A stretch of DNA of 5,999 nt, taken from the NCBI GenBank assembly GCA_023246885.1, contig JAHFHN010000057.1, positions 1 through 5,999 of the forward strand, read 5' to 3'. Under the pieces are notes generated by a model that was not told where the DNA came from, ran no database searches, and worked only from the letters and a program-made list of their open reading frames with translations. The translations under genes were made by a program, and so were the position numbers. The stretch is from Microcaldota archaeon (GTDB taxonomy: Archaea; Micrarchaeota; Micrarchaeia; Norongarragalinales; UBA8480). This document shows, one piece after another, positions 5,397 through 5,999 of this stretch (position 1 is the first letter of the stretch; the number at the start of each line of letters is the position of its first letter).

Positions 5397-5997
5397 CTTA
5401 TCCGGGTCAAATTGGAAGTCCTTCCACATTCGTCCAGAAGATGAAAAAACGCTAGAAGATTTTTATAACGAAGCGGAAGCAAAACGCTACGCTGCAAGTA
5501 ACTCCATGAGAAAAATACAAGAAGGTTTAACCCTACGCGCAATTGAACTAATGCAACTCCCAGTTGGCTCAACAGTAATTGACGCTGGCTGCGGTGCTGG
5601 TTTTTCAACATTCATACTGCACGAAATAGGCTATAACGTACTTGCGTTTGACGCGCTTCCAATTTTCGTAAAACTATGCAAAAAAAATGGATTCGATGCC
5701 AAATTAGGAGACATCCGTAAATTTCCATTTAAACAAACTGTTGACGGCATTGTTTCAATTTCTGTGCTCCAGTGGGTTACTGTAAAAGAAGTTGACGAAG
5801 CCAGCAAAGTGGCAAGTGAGTTTTGGAACCACTTAAAAAAAGGCGGCAAAGCAGTTGTACAATTTTATCCGGCCAGCGAAACCGAACTAATGCAAGTAGG
5901 TAGGTTATTCAAAAATGTCGGGTTCAAAACCACTATTGTAACTGATAACCCGGAAAATGCTAGGAAGCGAAAAATCTTTTTGTTACTCGTCAAATAA
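5374..5997 (+). CDS. Bud23-like SAM-dependent rRNA (guanine-N7) methyltransferase
   Basis: A 207-residue class I methyltransferase matching eukaryotic Bud23/WBSCR22, which methylates N7 of a guanine in small-subunit rRNA together with the small zinc protein Trm112. The match runs end to end: FYNEAEAKRY (30-39) corresponds to the family FYDETEARKY; the SAM-binding motif I is VIDAGCGAG (68-76); Asp93 is the likely ribose-binding acidic residue; LGD (111-113) precedes FPF; IVSISVLQW (126-134) corresponds to CISISAVQW; VVQFYP (161-166) corresponds to VLQLYP; and the end (TDNPENARKRKIFLLLV) follows the family VDYPNSAKAKKFYLCLF. The basic extension found at the C-terminus of eukaryotic members is absent. 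The first 18 residues are not family-like and are encoded where the gene overlaps the M24 stop by 23 bases. The start is fixed by a strong Shine-Dalgarno and an in-frame stop just before it. The gene is complete, with TAA at 5995-5997. Activity and Trm112 dependence in this organism are inferred from the family. Confidence 0.88.
   Translation: MRTLRLSNLSGSNWKSFHIRPEDEKTLEDFYNEAEAKRYAASNSMRKIQEGLTLRAIELMQLPVGSTVIDAGCGAGFSTFILHEIGYNVLAFDALPIFVKLCKKNGFDAKLGDIRKFPFKQTVDGIVSISVLQWVTVKEVDEASKVASEFWNHLKKGGKAVVQFYPASETELMQVGRLFKNVGFKTTIVTDNPENARKRKIFLLLVK
5397..5444 (+). other. In-frame continuation beyond the M24 stop codon
   Basis: Reading on in the M24 frame past the TAA at 5394-5396 gives 15 codons (LIRVKLEVLPHSSRR) before TGA at 5442-5444. 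A strand ending in a Val-Leu step after the final ligand is what usually closes M24 domains, and LEVLPHSSR is of that general type. This could be a relic of a longer ancestral C-terminus cut by a stop mutation, or the result of a base-calling error, but 15 codons is too short to be significant alone. The same bases are translated in another frame as the start of the Bud23-like protein. Confidence 0.25.
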
Positions 5998-5999
5998 AC

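Noticed and set aside
5374..5997. Generic UbiE/Methyltransf_11 annotation
   Set aside because: Family-specific Bud23 features at both ends and around ISISVLQW make the narrower assignment better supported.
1..5999. tRNA, rRNA, CRISPR, insertion sequence or rho-independent-type terminator
   Set aside because: No cloverleaf, repeated direct array, terminal inverted repeats or hairpin with T-run was seen by eye; the window is nearly all coding.

Overview
The window looks like chromosomal DNA from an archaeon of moderately low G+C (about 40% by eye), plausibly a DPANN-type lineage. Four observations support this. The last gene is a recognisable Bud23-type rRNA methyltransferase, a family of eukaryotes and archaea. 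One membrane-anchored protein has CGDG-type cysteine-rich repeats and ten N-glycosylation sequons. The first genes on either side of the divergent gap have no Shine-Dalgarno sequence, as expected for leaderless archaeal transcripts. TATA-like T-runs lie at suitable distances. Assignment to a named phylum cannot be made from this sequence alone.

Layout: a leftward gene of unrecognised function runs off the left edge (1-401). A short divergent gap (402-467) separates it from five rightward genes that fill the rest. These are a TldE/PmbA-family protein (468-1787); a secreted M23 (LytM-type) metallopeptidase with extra N- and C-terminal domains (1832-3652); a membrane-anchored Asn/Ser/Thr-rich, Cys-rich surface protein (3649-4365); an M24 aminopeptidase P/prolidase-like enzyme (4362-5396); and a Bud23-like methyltransferase (5374-5997). 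The gap between the first two is 44 bases. The later junctions overlap by 4, 4 and 23 bases, so the last four genes are almost certainly one translationally coupled operon. No stretch over 300 bases lacks a gene. I saw no tRNA, rRNA, CRISPR or mobile-element signal.

How the genes may work together: two encode peptidases with complete visible metal sites (M23 outside the cell, M24 inside). One is the non-metal-binding half of the TldD/TldE protease pair, and one is a probable cell-surface protein next to the secreted peptidase. A peptide or protein processing role spanning the envelope and cytoplasm is a reasonable inference. The Bud23-like gene at the end is a ribosome-modification gene and may simply share the transcript. 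The most unusual points are an M23 endopeptidase with an intact active site in an organism that should lack peptidoglycan, its fusion to what looks like the front half of a C25-like domain, and an M24 enzyme that stops immediately after its last metal ligand.
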